NCBI GenBank assembly: GCA_021815405.1
Contig: JAKAGV010000018.1
Coordinates: 62,001 to 126,000, forward strand
Direction of reading: 5' to 3'
DNA: 64,000 nt
Origin: Bacteroidota bacterium
Lineage (GTDB): Bacteria; Bacteroidota; Ignavibacteria; Ignavibacteriales; Ignavibacteriaceae
Shown piece after piece: positions 16,484 to 23,594 of this stretch. The notes beneath the pieces were generated by a model. That model did not search any database and had not been told where the DNA came from. It was given only the letters and a program-made list of their open reading frames with translations. Position 1 is the stretch's first letter. Each line of letters begins with the position of its first letter. A program made the position numbers and the translations under genes.

Positions 16484-17022
16484 ATAAAATCAAAAAAGTA
16501 TTTAAGAAAAACTTACGTGTATTAATTTCAGGTTTTAGCGATGGAATTCTTACGGCATTAACTATAGCTGCGCATAGAATTATAGAATCCAATTCCATCA
16601 TTAATTTAGATCTAGCATTACGTGTTTCAATTGCTGGTGCAAGTTCAAGTGCATTTATTTTTGCGGTTGCACAATATGCTCAACTACGAAGTGAATTAGT
16701 GGAAGCTGAAAAGCAACTAAACCTAACTTCACATGGTAAATTGGTCAGTTCAAATCTTGGCAGAGCAGTATTTTTTGAATCAATAATATCAGCATTGTTA
16801 GGTAGTTCTGCTGGTTTTTTAGGCGCTTTATTTCCTTTGTATTTAGGGATTGTAGTACCAGATATCCGTTGGTTTTCGATTGCAAGCGCACTTATAGTTT
16901 TGGCAATTTTAGGATTACTCCTTGCAATTACGGTTCACGGAAGAAAAATATTATGGGCACTTTGCCTTACAGCGGCGGGTGTTGTTTTTACGTACCTTGG
17001 AATGCAATTAAAACTTTTATAA
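16480..17022 (+). CDS. VIT/CCC1-like membrane transporter
   Basis: 180 residues with about five hydrophobic segments. The start LISGFSDGILTALTIAAHRII resembles the first helix of VIT1/CCC1 iron and manganese transporters (GxxDGI), and AVAQYAQLRSELVEAEKQLNL resembles the cytoplasmic amphipathic part. It matches the archaeal type that travels with DUF211. The transported ion is unknown, with Fe(II) or Mn(II) the family precedent. Downstream of the proton pump it could run as an H+ antiporter, which is inference. Confidence 0.72.
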   Translation: MNKIKKVFKKNLRVLISGFSDGILTALTIAAHRIIESNSIINLDLALRVSIAGASSSAFIFAVAQYAQLRSELVEAEKQLNLTSHGKLVSSNLGRAVFFESIISALLGSSAGFLGALFPLYLGIVVPDIRWFSIASALIVLAILGLLLAITVHGRKILWALCLTAAGVVFTYLGMQLKLL

Positions 17023-17161
17023 ATACTTACAAAAGATATTCATTGTTTATTTATCTGTATAAAATCTGTTAAAACAAATTTCGGTCTTCCAGCCATTTTT
17101 TTAATGAAGATTGGAACTTTGATTAAGCAGTTCTTTGCATATTTTAATTTTTATAAATCAG

Positions 17162-17479
17162 CTAAATCCTCCTTTCATCTTTTTTTTCAATTTCTTCTCT
17201 AATAATTCTATCAGATAGCTTACCGCCGGATTGAATTATCTTATCATTTAAAGTCACTACCGGAGTTTGTAGTTTTTCTTGTTGAATACCTATGATGATT
17301 TCTTTGAATAAAAAAGATTTGGGAGAAAAAATTTCAATCAGTTTCATATCAAAAATTTTTCCTAAGCGGTTGTTTAATTTTTTTGAAATTAAATCAACTG
17401 CATATTGCCAGCTTTTTTCGTAGCTGCAAGCTCCAACCGGCATAACAAATATTTTTATATCGAATTTCTTATTCTTCAA
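17162..17479 (-). CDS. hypothetical thioredoxin-fold protein at the end of the ars operon
   Basis: 105 residues, not firmly recognised. The ending LQTPVVTLNDKIIQSGGKLSDRIIREEIE looks like the cis-proline strand and last helix of a small thioredoxin fold. The start IKIFVMPVGACSYEKSWQYAVDLI keeps a single cysteine (C18) where CxxC would be. It follows acr3 by 10 bp on the same strand and is the last gene of the arsenic operon. It may act as an arsenic-delivery or redox accessory protein, by analogy with ArsD, but it has no ArsD cysteine motif. Confidence 0.6.
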   Translation of the reverse strand: MKNKKFDIKIFVMPVGACSYEKSWQYAVDLISKKLNNRLGKIFDMKLIEIFSPKSFLFKEIIIGIQQEKLQTPVVTLNDKIIQSGGKLSDRIIREEIEKKDERRI

Positions 17480-17489
17480 AATAAATAAT

Positions 17490-18545
17490 TTAAGCTGGCT
17501 TCACTGCAACAAAATATTTTTTCTGAAACCATAAGGCTACATTCACCAAGCTTATCATAACAGGAACTTCTACAAGCGGACCAATAACCGCAGCAAATGC
17601 TTCGCCGCTGTTTATTCCGAATACGGCAACTGCAACCGCAATGGCTAGTTCGAAATTGTTGCTTGCAGCGGTAAATGATAATGTTGTAGTTTTTGAATAA
17701 TCCGCACCGATTTTCTTTCCCATAAAAAATGAAACGAAAAACATTATAACAAAATAGAACATAAGCGGTATCGCAATACGAACAACATCCAATGGTATTT
17801 TTACAATGAATTCACCTTTCAGCGAGAACATTACAATAATTGTAAACAAAAGAGCAATCAAAGTAATTGGAGAAATCTTTGGAATAAATTTTTGCTGATA
17901 CCATTCTTTGTTTTTCAATTTTATTAATGTGAAACGTGTAATTATTCCGGCAATAAATGGAATTCCCAAATAAATAAAAACGCTTTCTGCAATTTGACCG
18001 ATCGTAATATCTACTTTAAATGTTTTCAATCCCAATGCCGAAGGAAGAACAGTTAGAAACACATAAGCGTAAATAGAAAAGAATAATACTTGAAATATTG
18101 AGTTGAACGCAACTAAACCGGCGGCATACTCGGTATCGCCTTTTGCAAGTTCATTCCACACAATAACCATCGCAATGCAGCGCGCAAGACCAATCATAAT
18201 TAATCCCGCCATATATTCCGGGTAGCCTTGCAAAAATATTATTGCTAATAAAAACATTAATATTGGTCCGATTATCCAGTTTTGAATTAGCGAAAGTGAG
18301 AGCACCTTAACATTTTTAAAAACGTCTCCAAGTTCTTCATATTTAACTTTGGCAAGCGGAGGATACATCATCAATATCAATCCAATTGCAATGGGAATGT
18401 TAGTAGTGCCGCTCTGAAACTTATTCCAGAAATCAACAATGCCCGGGAAAAGATATCCGGAGAATACCCCGATAAACATCGCAAGAAAAATCCAAAGAGT
18501 TAAATATCTATCGAGGAAAGATAACTTCTTAGTTATGTTACTCAT
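17490..18545 (-). CDS. acr3: ACR3-family arsenite efflux transporter
   Basis: About 351 residues and ten membrane segments. [51 protein letters not shown] (with the essential cysteine of the family in TM4) and [18 protein letters not shown] identify Acr3, which extrudes As(III) by proton antiport. The frame opens at 18560, but the ATG at 18545 has GGAG nine bases before it. The operon order is arsR, arsC, mini-thioredoxin, acr3, hypothetical, which is a complete arsenate reduction and export pathway. Confidence 0.95.
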   Translation of the reverse strand: MSNITKKLSFLDRYLTLWIFLAMFIGVFSGYLFPGIVDFWNKFQSGTTNIPIAIGLILMMYPPLAKVKYEELGDVFKNVKVLSLSLIQNWIIGPILMFLLAIIFLQGYPEYMAGLIMIGLARCIAMVIVWNELAKGDTEYAAGLVAFNSIFQVLFFSIYAYVFLTVLPSALGLKTFKVDITIGQIAESVFIYLGIPFIAGIITRFTLIKLKNKEWYQQKFIPKISPITLIALLFTIIVMFSLKGEFIVKIPLDVVRIAIPLMFYFVIMFFVSFFMGKKIGADYSKTTTLSFTAASNNFELAIAVAVAVFGINSGEAFAAVIGPLVEVPVMISLVNVALWFQKKYFVAVKPA

Positions 18546-18568
18546 TCTACTATTCTCCATACTAAAGG

Positions 18569-18826
18569 CTAAATATTTTCTTGTGCAATAGCATTCATAA
18601 GCCAGTGCGTTAATGTTGTTTTAGTAGGCAGCTTTCCGCTTAATACTACTTTCCCATTTATTACAAGTCCCGGTGTACTCATTATTCCGTAGCTCATTAT
18701 TTCTTTGAAGTCAGTTACTTTTTCAATTACTGCATCAATCCGGTTTTCAGATGTTACTTCACGGCAAAGCTTTTCTAAATTCAAACAATTTGTACAGCCA
18801 GAACCGAGAACTTTTATATATAACAT
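18569..18826 (-). CDS. small thioredoxin-fold protein of the ars operon
   Basis: 85 residues with active site C11-TN-C14 ([10 protein letters not shown]) and the [16 protein letters not shown] strand. It is a clear paralogue of the mini-thioredoxin at 7666..7905. It sits between arsC and acr3 and starts two bases after the arsC stop. Because this ArsC is thioredoxin-dependent, this protein is a good candidate for its reductant, though that is inferred from position only. Confidence 0.9.
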   Translation of the reverse strand: MLYIKVLGSGCTNCLNLEKLCREVTSENRIDAVIEKVTDFKEIMSYGIMSTPGLVINGKVVLSGKLPTKTTLTHWLMNAIAQENI

Positions 18827-18827
18827 T

Positions 18828-19250
18828 TTAATTCCTTTCTAATTCAGACAGATAAAATTCATAGAAATCTTTTTTTATTTCCTCTCTTACTTTTCTAAAC
18901 ACAGAAAGAATTTCTTCTTCTGTTCCGGTGGCTTCTGCGGGGTCTTCAAATCCCATGTGAAGCCGGTTAGAAACTTTTCCTACAAATACCGGACATGTTT
19001 CTTTTGCATTGTCGCAAACAGTAATTACATAATCAAAAGAATCTCCTAAAAATTGCTCAACGCTTTTCGGCAAGCTTTTACTTAAATCAATTCCAACTTC
19101 ATTCATTACTTGTATTGCCCGCGGATGAACTTGTTTGGATGGATTTGTTCCGGCAGAATAAACATCCAATTCGGAATCAAACGATTTCAAAAATCCTTCC
19201 GCCATTTGACTGCGGCAGCTATTGCCTGTGCAAAGAATTAAAATTTTCAT
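18828..19250 (-). CDS. arsC: arsenate reductase, thioredoxin-coupled
   Basis: 140 residues of the low-molecular-weight phosphatase fold. The P-loop is C7-TGNSC-R13, with catalytic C7. The relay cysteines C79 and C86 (ITVCDNAKETCPVF) match the C82/C89 pair of the staphylococcal enzyme, so reduction is through thioredoxin rather than glutathione. FEDPAEATGTEEE holds the general-acid aspartate. It reduces As(V) to As(III) in the cytoplasm for export by Acr3, two genes downstream. Confidence 0.95.
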   Translation of the reverse strand: MKILILCTGNSCRSQMAEGFLKSFDSELDVYSAGTNPSKQVHPRAIQVMNEVGIDLSKSLPKSVEQFLGDSFDYVITVCDNAKETCPVFVGKVSNRLHMGFEDPAEATGTEEEILSVFRKVREEIKKDFYEFYLSELERN

Positions 19251-19302
19251 GTACTCCTACTTATATTTTGCTAACTATCGAAATGTAGAATAAAAAAATA
19301 TA

Positions 19303-19659
19303 TTACCTCCCGCATACTACATTTCTATCTACCTTTTGAATTTTCTGTTTATCCGAGATAATTACACTATCATCTGAAATCCAGAAATCAAGTGTCGAAA
19401 GGACAGATGAGATTCTTTGGTCAGACGGTCTAGGGTTGATCATATAATTAACCCACTTACCATCCTTTTCTTCAATAATAAATCCGGTGTCTCGTAATAT
19501 GCTGAGATGCTTTGAAACAGTCGAAGTTGCTAATTTCAGAACATCGGTTATTTCACAAACACAGAGAGATTTAGTTTGAAGAATCTTCAGAATTCTTAAT
19601 CTGTTTGTGTCTGAAAGAGCTTTGAACAATCTTGTATTTTCTTTAATTGATGCAGCCAT
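19303..19659 (-). CDS. arsR: ArsR-family arsenite-responsive repressor
   Basis: 118 residues. The winged helix (LFKALSDTNRLRILKILQ, recognition helix LATSTVSKHLSILRDTGFI) carries the classical SLCVCEI site with C33 and C35, the arsenite ligands of ArsR. It is 52 bp upstream of arsC on the same strand and heads the operon. A promoter with an overlapping inverted repeat at 19683..19714 lies just before it, which fits autoregulation. A tail of about 20 residues (KIQKVDRNVVCGR) with an extra cysteine follows the domain. Confidence 0.95.
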   Translation of the reverse strand: MAASIKENTRLFKALSDTNRLRILKILQTKSLCVCEITDVLKLATSTVSKHLSILRDTGFIIEEKDGKWVNYMINPRPSDQRISSVLSTLDFWISDDSVIISDKQKIQKVDRNVVCGR

Positions 19660-19682
19660 ATAATTTCATTTCGTTAATAGGC

Positions 19683-19714
19683 GAAATATATGATTTATTT
19701 CATAAATTAACAAA
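19683..19714 (-). promoter_or_regulatory. promoter and operator of the arsenic operon
   Basis: On the minus strand, TTTG (19711..19714) and TATATTTC (19683..19690) are separated by 20 bp, close to the Bacteroidota promoter pattern (TTTG, then TAnnTTTG). The -7 element lies within an inverted repeat, GAAATA-N7-TATTTC (19683..19701), the likely ArsR site. Confidence 0.6.
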
Positions 19715-19791
19715 CTAATTTATCGTGTATTTTATTTTACTTTTGTACCTTCGAAATTATTTTTTGATGTATATTACTTAACCGCTTGCGA

Positions 19792-19831
19792 CATTTCCCA
19801 GCTTTAGATGCGGGAAATGGCTCTTTTTTTT
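19792..19831 (+). terminator. hairpin plus T-run (terminator-like)
   Basis: CATTTCCC-N12-GGGAAATG is a perfect 8-bp stem followed four bases later by eight T. It is oriented for plus-strand transcription, yet no plus-strand gene precedes it. CCGCTT before and AAGCGG after it could pair around the whole unit, so it may be part of a small RNA. The rest of the 19660..20074 gap shows no gene. Confidence 0.5.
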
Positions 19832-20074
19832 GATCTAAGTTTAAGCGGCTGCTTAAAGTATGCAGCTTATTTTCGAAAGTTTAGTTTTTGAGGGAATTTT
19901 ATTATGACATTACTTATTTATTTATAATGGCTTAGAAAAATGGCGAATGCAGGCAGCCCTGCTTTTTCGAAAATGAATTTTCGAATGATTTTTGTGAGAG
20001 GTTAAATTGTTACAGTAAAACAAAATATAAGAAGTTGATAAATTTGGCTCCTTATAAGTTCTTTATTCTCTACG

Positions 20075-20110
20075 GTTTCCTATAATATACATTATGAGAA
20101 ATCAATCTAC
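20075..20110. repeat. 36-bp direct repeat, left copy
   Basis: Matches 21620..21655 with one difference (a T/C change after GTTTC). The two copies bracket the T9SS protein gene. The right copy contains the stop codon of the HEPN gene, so this left copy is probably the displaced continuation of that gene's downstream DNA. Confidence 0.8.
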
Positions 20111-20115
20111 GAAGG

Positions 20116-20151
20116 AAAAGAGGTTCAGCTATAAAAAGTTGAACCTCTTTT
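20116..20151 (-). terminator. intrinsic terminator of the T9SS protein gene
   Basis: A perfect 12-bp inverted repeat (AAAAGAGGTTCA / TGAACCTCTTTT) begins five bases after the stop at 20156. It gives a strong hairpin with T-rich sequence on the minus strand. Confidence 0.75.
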
Positions 20152-20155
20152 GGAA

Positions 20156-21589
20156 TCACTTCAAAAGAACCATCTTTTTCGTAATAGAGAAGCCGGAGCT
20201 TGTCTCTAAACGATAAAGGTAGGTGCCGCTGGGAAGCGAGCCAGCAGCAAAGGTCACTTCATGACTTCCTTGATTCATTTCACCTTGGACAAGAGTTTTG
20301 ATCTCTTGTCCTAGAATGTTGTAAATCTTCAAAGTCACGAAAGTCCTTTTTGGAACCGAGAACTGAATAGTGGTCGTAGGATTAAATGGATTCGGGTAGT
20401 TCTGAGAGAGGTGGAAGGTGGAAACGGTAGTCGATGGGACGTTATCAACATCAGTAATTATACCTGGCAAAGGAGTACTGCTTTTCCAAACGCTTACCGG
20501 ATCGCCTACATAAAGGTAGAGCGAATCGTCGAGCGCGAGAGACCAAAGTATTTTACCCCTGTTCAGCATCCCGAGATATGTCCAGTGTTTGCCGAGATCC
20601 TGAGTCACATAGACACCGCCGTTATCGGTACTTATTCCGTGATCATCATAGGCTACCACCAGACCTACCCTTGAATCAGCTAAGAGTGTCCACACGGCTT
20701 TCTGCGAGCTGGGATTTGGAATCATGTTCCAGGTACTCCCGTTGTCTTTCGAAACGAAAATACCCTCCGAAGTGCCGGCAAAGACATTACCGGAATCGTC
20801 GCTCACAACCGCATGGGTGAAAACACTGTCGAAGCCGACGTCAGTCCAGGAAATCCCGTCATCCGTTGACCTAAAAAGTCCGTCACCAACAACAATGGAC
20901 CAATTTGATGGATCCGCAATCTCTCCCGTAGATATAAATACGGATTTGCTCTTCCTATTAAAACAGGAAGCTGTAATAGCGGCAGACTTCCATTGATCTC
21001 CGCTAAACCGGAATCCTGTATTAGAACAAGTCCAACTCGATCCGTCATTCGTTGATCTGTAAATTCCGCCATTATCCCAACTCGTGAGAATAAGAGTTCC
21101 TTTATCAGTCTTCAAGAGTGACGTACCATAAATAGGAGACGGAAGACCAATGGTGTCAAGAGACCAGGTGTTACCATTGTTGAGTGACTTCTGGAATCCA
21201 TGCCAGAAGGTTGCTAGAAAGATATTGGATCCATCAGCAACTATCCCATGAATTTCCTGATCTTCCAAACCGTCATTGGGATCCAACGGCGGCCCATCAG
21301 GTGTCCATGACTTACCTCCATTAGAAGATCTCCATAAGCCCGAGGAAACGGTGCCCGCAAATAAGGTGTCCCCATATCCTTTTGCGGATAAAGAAGACAC
21401 ATTATACCAATGCGATTCCATCGAATCCGGCCACATGGAATGAAATACCCCTGTATCACCAAGACCTGGTCCAGAACCCATTACACTGTATATAATACCG
21501 TGACGAGGGGTGGATGCAGGCGCTTGATGCGGAGATAGAGATAAGAATTGGAGAAAAAGAATAACGAGCGCTAACATCACGCACCTCAC
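20156..21589 (-). CDS. T9SS-secreted beta-propeller (BNR-repeat) protein
   Basis: 477 residues. Signal peptide MRCVMLALVILFLQFLSL. The middle holds several BNR/sialidase-type repeats of the S-x-D-x-G-x-x-W form (RSTNDGSSWT, RSTDDGISWT, VSKDNGSTWN, VTQDLGKHWT), typical of a photosystem-II-assembly or sortilin-like propeller. The last ~85 residues are a T9SS sorting domain starting with SQNYPNPFNPTTTIQFSVP and ending SITKKMVLLK. It should be exported and anchored or released at the surface. By eye it is markedly more GC-rich than its neighbours and is bracketed by a 36-bp direct repeat, so it was probably acquired separately. Its ligand is unknown. Confidence 0.88.
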   Translation of the reverse strand: MRCVMLALVILFLQFLSLSPHQAPASTPRHGIIYSVMGSGPGLGDTGVFHSMWPDSMESHWYNVSSLSAKGYGDTLFAGTVSSGLWRSSNGGKSWTPDGPPLDPNDGLEDQEIHGIVADGSNIFLATFWHGFQKSLNNGNTWSLDTIGLPSPIYGTSLLKTDKGTLILTSWDNGGIYRSTNDGSSWTCSNTGFRFSGDQWKSAAITASCFNRKSKSVFISTGEIADPSNWSIVVGDGLFRSTDDGISWTDVGFDSVFTHAVVSDDSGNVFAGTSEGIFVSKDNGSTWNMIPNPSSQKAVWTLLADSRVGLVVAYDDHGISTDNGGVYVTQDLGKHWTYLGMLNRGKILWSLALDDSLYLYVGDPVSVWKSSTPLPGIITDVDNVPSTTVSTFHLSQNYPNPFNPTTTIQFSVPKRTFVTLKIYNILGQEIKTLVQGEMNQGSHEVTFAAGSLPSGTYLYRLETSSGFSITKKMVLLK

Positions 21590-21619
21590 TTTCTTGTTTA
21601 TTTCCTAATATTTTATTTA

Positions 21620-21655
21620 GTTTCTTATAATATACATTATGAGAAATCAATCTAC
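21620..21655. repeat. 36-bp direct repeat, right copy
   Basis: Second copy of the repeat at 20075..20110 (35/36 identical). Its right end includes the stop codon of the HEPN gene (21652..21654). Confidence 0.8.
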
Positions 21656-22086
21656 TTATCTCGTTCATAAAAATGGAATCCATCTTTTTCCAAAAGCTCA
21701 CCTAAAACTTGTTTTGTTAATTCAGCAAGTTGTACGGCTTCAACTGCATCTGCCTTACTTGTTTTTCTCAATTCGCCCGGGTATCTTTTTGCTACTGCAT
21801 AGTTGGTTAATTTAAAGGTGCTGAGTAGTTTATTCATTAAATCTAATTCGGGGGGACACAATTTTACCAATTCGTCTATGCTGTGTGTATAAGGAAAATC
21901 AATCAATCTACTAACAAGAAAAGCCAAAAGGTATTTTTCTGCACATTGCTGTGCATGATAACAAATTACTCTGTAAGGAATATTTGAACTTAAGGTAAAA
22001 GCGTGGTTGGTTAAAATTAAATCTTCTTCTGCAATCTCTACCCATTTGAAGACTTGTTCTTCAAGTTCTTTTCGTTCATCGTTCAT
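21652..22086 (-). CDS. HEPN-domain protein (putative toxin)
   Basis: 144 residues, helical, with the HEPN pattern KWVEIAEEDLILTNHAF...RVICYHAQQCAEKYLLAFLV. RVICYH gives the R-x4-H motif of active HEPN ribonucleases. Its start overlaps the stop of the adjacent MNT nucleotidyltransferase by 11 bp, the standard HEPN/MNT toxin-antitoxin arrangement. Its stop codon lies inside the 36-bp repeat that borders the T9SS gene, so something inserted right at its 3' end without truncating it. Confidence 0.85.
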   Translation of the reverse strand: MNDERKELEEQVFKWVEIAEEDLILTNHAFTLSSNIPYRVICYHAQQCAEKYLLAFLVSRLIDFPYTHSIDELVKLCPPELDLMNKLLSTFKLTNYAVAKRYPGELRKTSKADAVEAVQLAELTKQVLGELLEKDGFHFYERDK

Positions 22087-22390
22087 ACAAAATTATACCC
22101 TCTTTTGTTGCGTACCTTGCAACCGTACCGGGATACTTCTTATCTTTTTCAAATTCAGCATTAGTTAGAACGATTACATCGAACGCATAGTTTATCGGAA
22201 GCAAAGCATGCCTCATCTGATCCATTAAACTAAATTTATCTTCTGTAGATTCGCTTTTAATAAGCAAATCTACATCGCTTCTGTTATCAGCCGTACCGCG
22301 TGCCTGCGAGCCAAACAAAATAATTTTATCGGGATTAAACTTCTCCAGCAATCTTTCTTTTATTTGGTCCTTTACTATTTCGCTTAACAT
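22076..22390 (-). CDS. MNT-type nucleotidyltransferase (antitoxin)
   Basis: 104 residues with the minimal nucleotidyltransferase signature GSQARGTADNRSDVDLLI: the GS pair and the DxD metal-binding aspartates, then a third acidic strand YAFDVIVL. MNT proteins neutralise HEPN toxins, in studied cases by adding AMP to them. It is upstream of its HEPN partner and overlaps it by 11 bp. It stands back to back with another MNT gene at 22443..22772, both on the minus strand. Confidence 0.88.
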   Translation of the reverse strand: MLSEIVKDQIKERLLEKFNPDKIILFGSQARGTADNRSDVDLLIKSESTEDKFSLMDQMRHALLPINYAFDVIVLTNAEFEKDKKYPGTVARYATKEGIILYER

Positions 22391-22442
22391 AAGCTTTATT
22401 TTTTGATTCTAAAATTATTCTTGTAATTAGTATCTCACTATT

Positions 22443-22772
22443 TCAAATTATCTTAATTCCGGTTCTTAAAATTTCAGCGACAAATGGATTATCTTCTGTA
22501 AATTCTTCTGTTTTATAAGGATGTATTTCGAAATCAACGAATGGTAAATCCGGATAAGTTTCATCGATGATAATTCTTGAAAGCTTTGAACCGTCAATAA
22601 ATCTTATTCCTTCAAATTCCCCCGACAAGACAGCTATATCAATGTCACTGTCTTTATGCGGATTTCCTTTTGCGTAAGAGCCAAAAAGATATATTCCATC
22701 TATCTTTATTTGTCGCGAGATTAATATATATAAATCACGGATTTTCTTTTCTATATCTCTTTGCGCAAACAT
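22443..22772 (-). CDS. MNT-type nucleotidyltransferase (second pair)
   Basis: 109 residues. GSYAKGNPHKDSDIDIAVL carries the GS and DxD motifs, and PFVDFEIHPY supplies the third acidic position. It overlaps the HEPN gene upstream by 22 bp. It shares only motifs with the neighbouring MNT at 22076..22390, so the two pairs are separate families rather than a recent duplication. Confidence 0.85.
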   Translation of the reverse strand: MFAQRDIEKKIRDLYILISRQIKIDGIYLFGSYAKGNPHKDSDIDIAVLSGEFEGIRFIDGSKLSRIIIDETYPDLPFVDFEIHPYKTEEFTEDNPFVAEILRTGIKII

Positions 22773-23143
22773 TGATATAACTCTTTTATTCTTTTTATTT
22801 TCTCTTCTGTAAATTCTTTAGTACATAGTCTGTAAAAAGTAAGTTTAGTTTCAGGATACCTTCCTTCTAAATTGAATTCACTCACTTCATTAAGAAAGAC
22901 AATATCGTCTTTATTTAACAACAACAAATTCGACTCTTGATATAACTTAACAAGATTATGAATTTTAGGCGGCGTGATATTCTCGTTATTTCTCACCCAA
23001 TGTGCTTTAAGAATTTTCTCTAAAGCTAAATGCCCAACAAACAGAGCCCAGTCATATTTGCCTGCCTCGAAAATACCTTGCATGGCATCAAGGTCGTGCT
23101 CGGCGGTTTTAATCCAATATTCTATATGTTCTTCTTTTGTCAA
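22751..23143 (-). CDS. HEPN-domain protein (second pair)
   Basis: 130 residues with the HEPN layout (EYWIKTAEHDLDAMQGIFEAGKYDWALFVGHLALEKILKAHWV and a C-terminal tyrosine-rich helix). At the place of the R-x4-H ribonuclease motif it reads YDWALFVGH: the histidine is kept but the arginine is missing, so nuclease activity is doubtful. It precedes its MNT partner, the reverse of the other pair. Confidence 0.82.
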   Translation of the reverse strand: MTKEEHIEYWIKTAEHDLDAMQGIFEAGKYDWALFVGHLALEKILKAHWVRNNENITPPKIHNLVKLYQESNLLLLNKDDIVFLNEVSEFNLEGRYPETKLTFYRLCTKEFTEEKIKRIKELYQCLRKEI

Positions 23144-23280
23144 CTCAGCTTTTATTAATCTATTATTTATCTTAATTAGCTTTTTGCTTAATGCACAAAA
23201 TGCAGTTCTTTATAGATTTTGACTTGATATAATTTATAACTAAAAACATAATTAAACAAGCATTTATACAAATTTTGCAA

Positions 23281-23430
23281 CTAACTTTTATATCGCCTTC
23301 TATGCGGAATCGAAGTCCTTGGAGCCGGTCTTATAATTTCATAAACTTTCCGGCCGCCGCTGTTTTTCTTGCCTAGACGAAAAGAGTCTCGCCTTAAAAC
23401 ATATTGCTGCCTTGTATATTTTTTTTATAA
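23281..23430 (-). pseudogene. remnant of a small basic protein
   Basis: An open stretch of about 47 codons on the minus strand ends with a stop at 23281..23283 and reads ...QQYVLRRDSFRLGKKNSGG and KVYEIIRPAPRTSIPHRRRY. It is very rich in arginine and lysine. No start codon exists, because a stop and then the MITE-like element at 23431 come first. It may be the C-terminus of a gene cut by that element, or chance. Nothing else is seen in 23144..23430. Confidence 0.25.
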
Positions 23431-23580
23431 TAACTCACGTTACGCAAAATCATAAAGCGTAAGTGTCATACCCGCGAAGGCGGGTATCCACATTGCGAAA
23501 ATGGACAAGAAATGGATTCCCACTTTCGTGGGAATGACGATGCCGGACATCAAAATGTATTCATGCGTAATATGAATAAT
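23431..23580. repeat. MITE-like element, second full copy
   Basis: A 150-bp unit with TTACGC/GCGTAA ends and the same two internal hairpins as 12974..13128 (CATACCCGCGAAGGCGGGTATCC-type, then GATTCCC...GGGAATGAC). It lies between the HEPN block and arsM. Confidence 0.72.
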
Positions 23581-23594
23581 AATAAATTTAGAAA

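Noticed and set aside
20411-21072. Several open frames opposite or out of phase with the T9SS protein gene
   Set aside because: The higher GC content leaves long chance frames; they lack ribosome-binding sites and protein-like composition, while the 20156..21589 frame has a signal peptide, repeats and a sorting domain.
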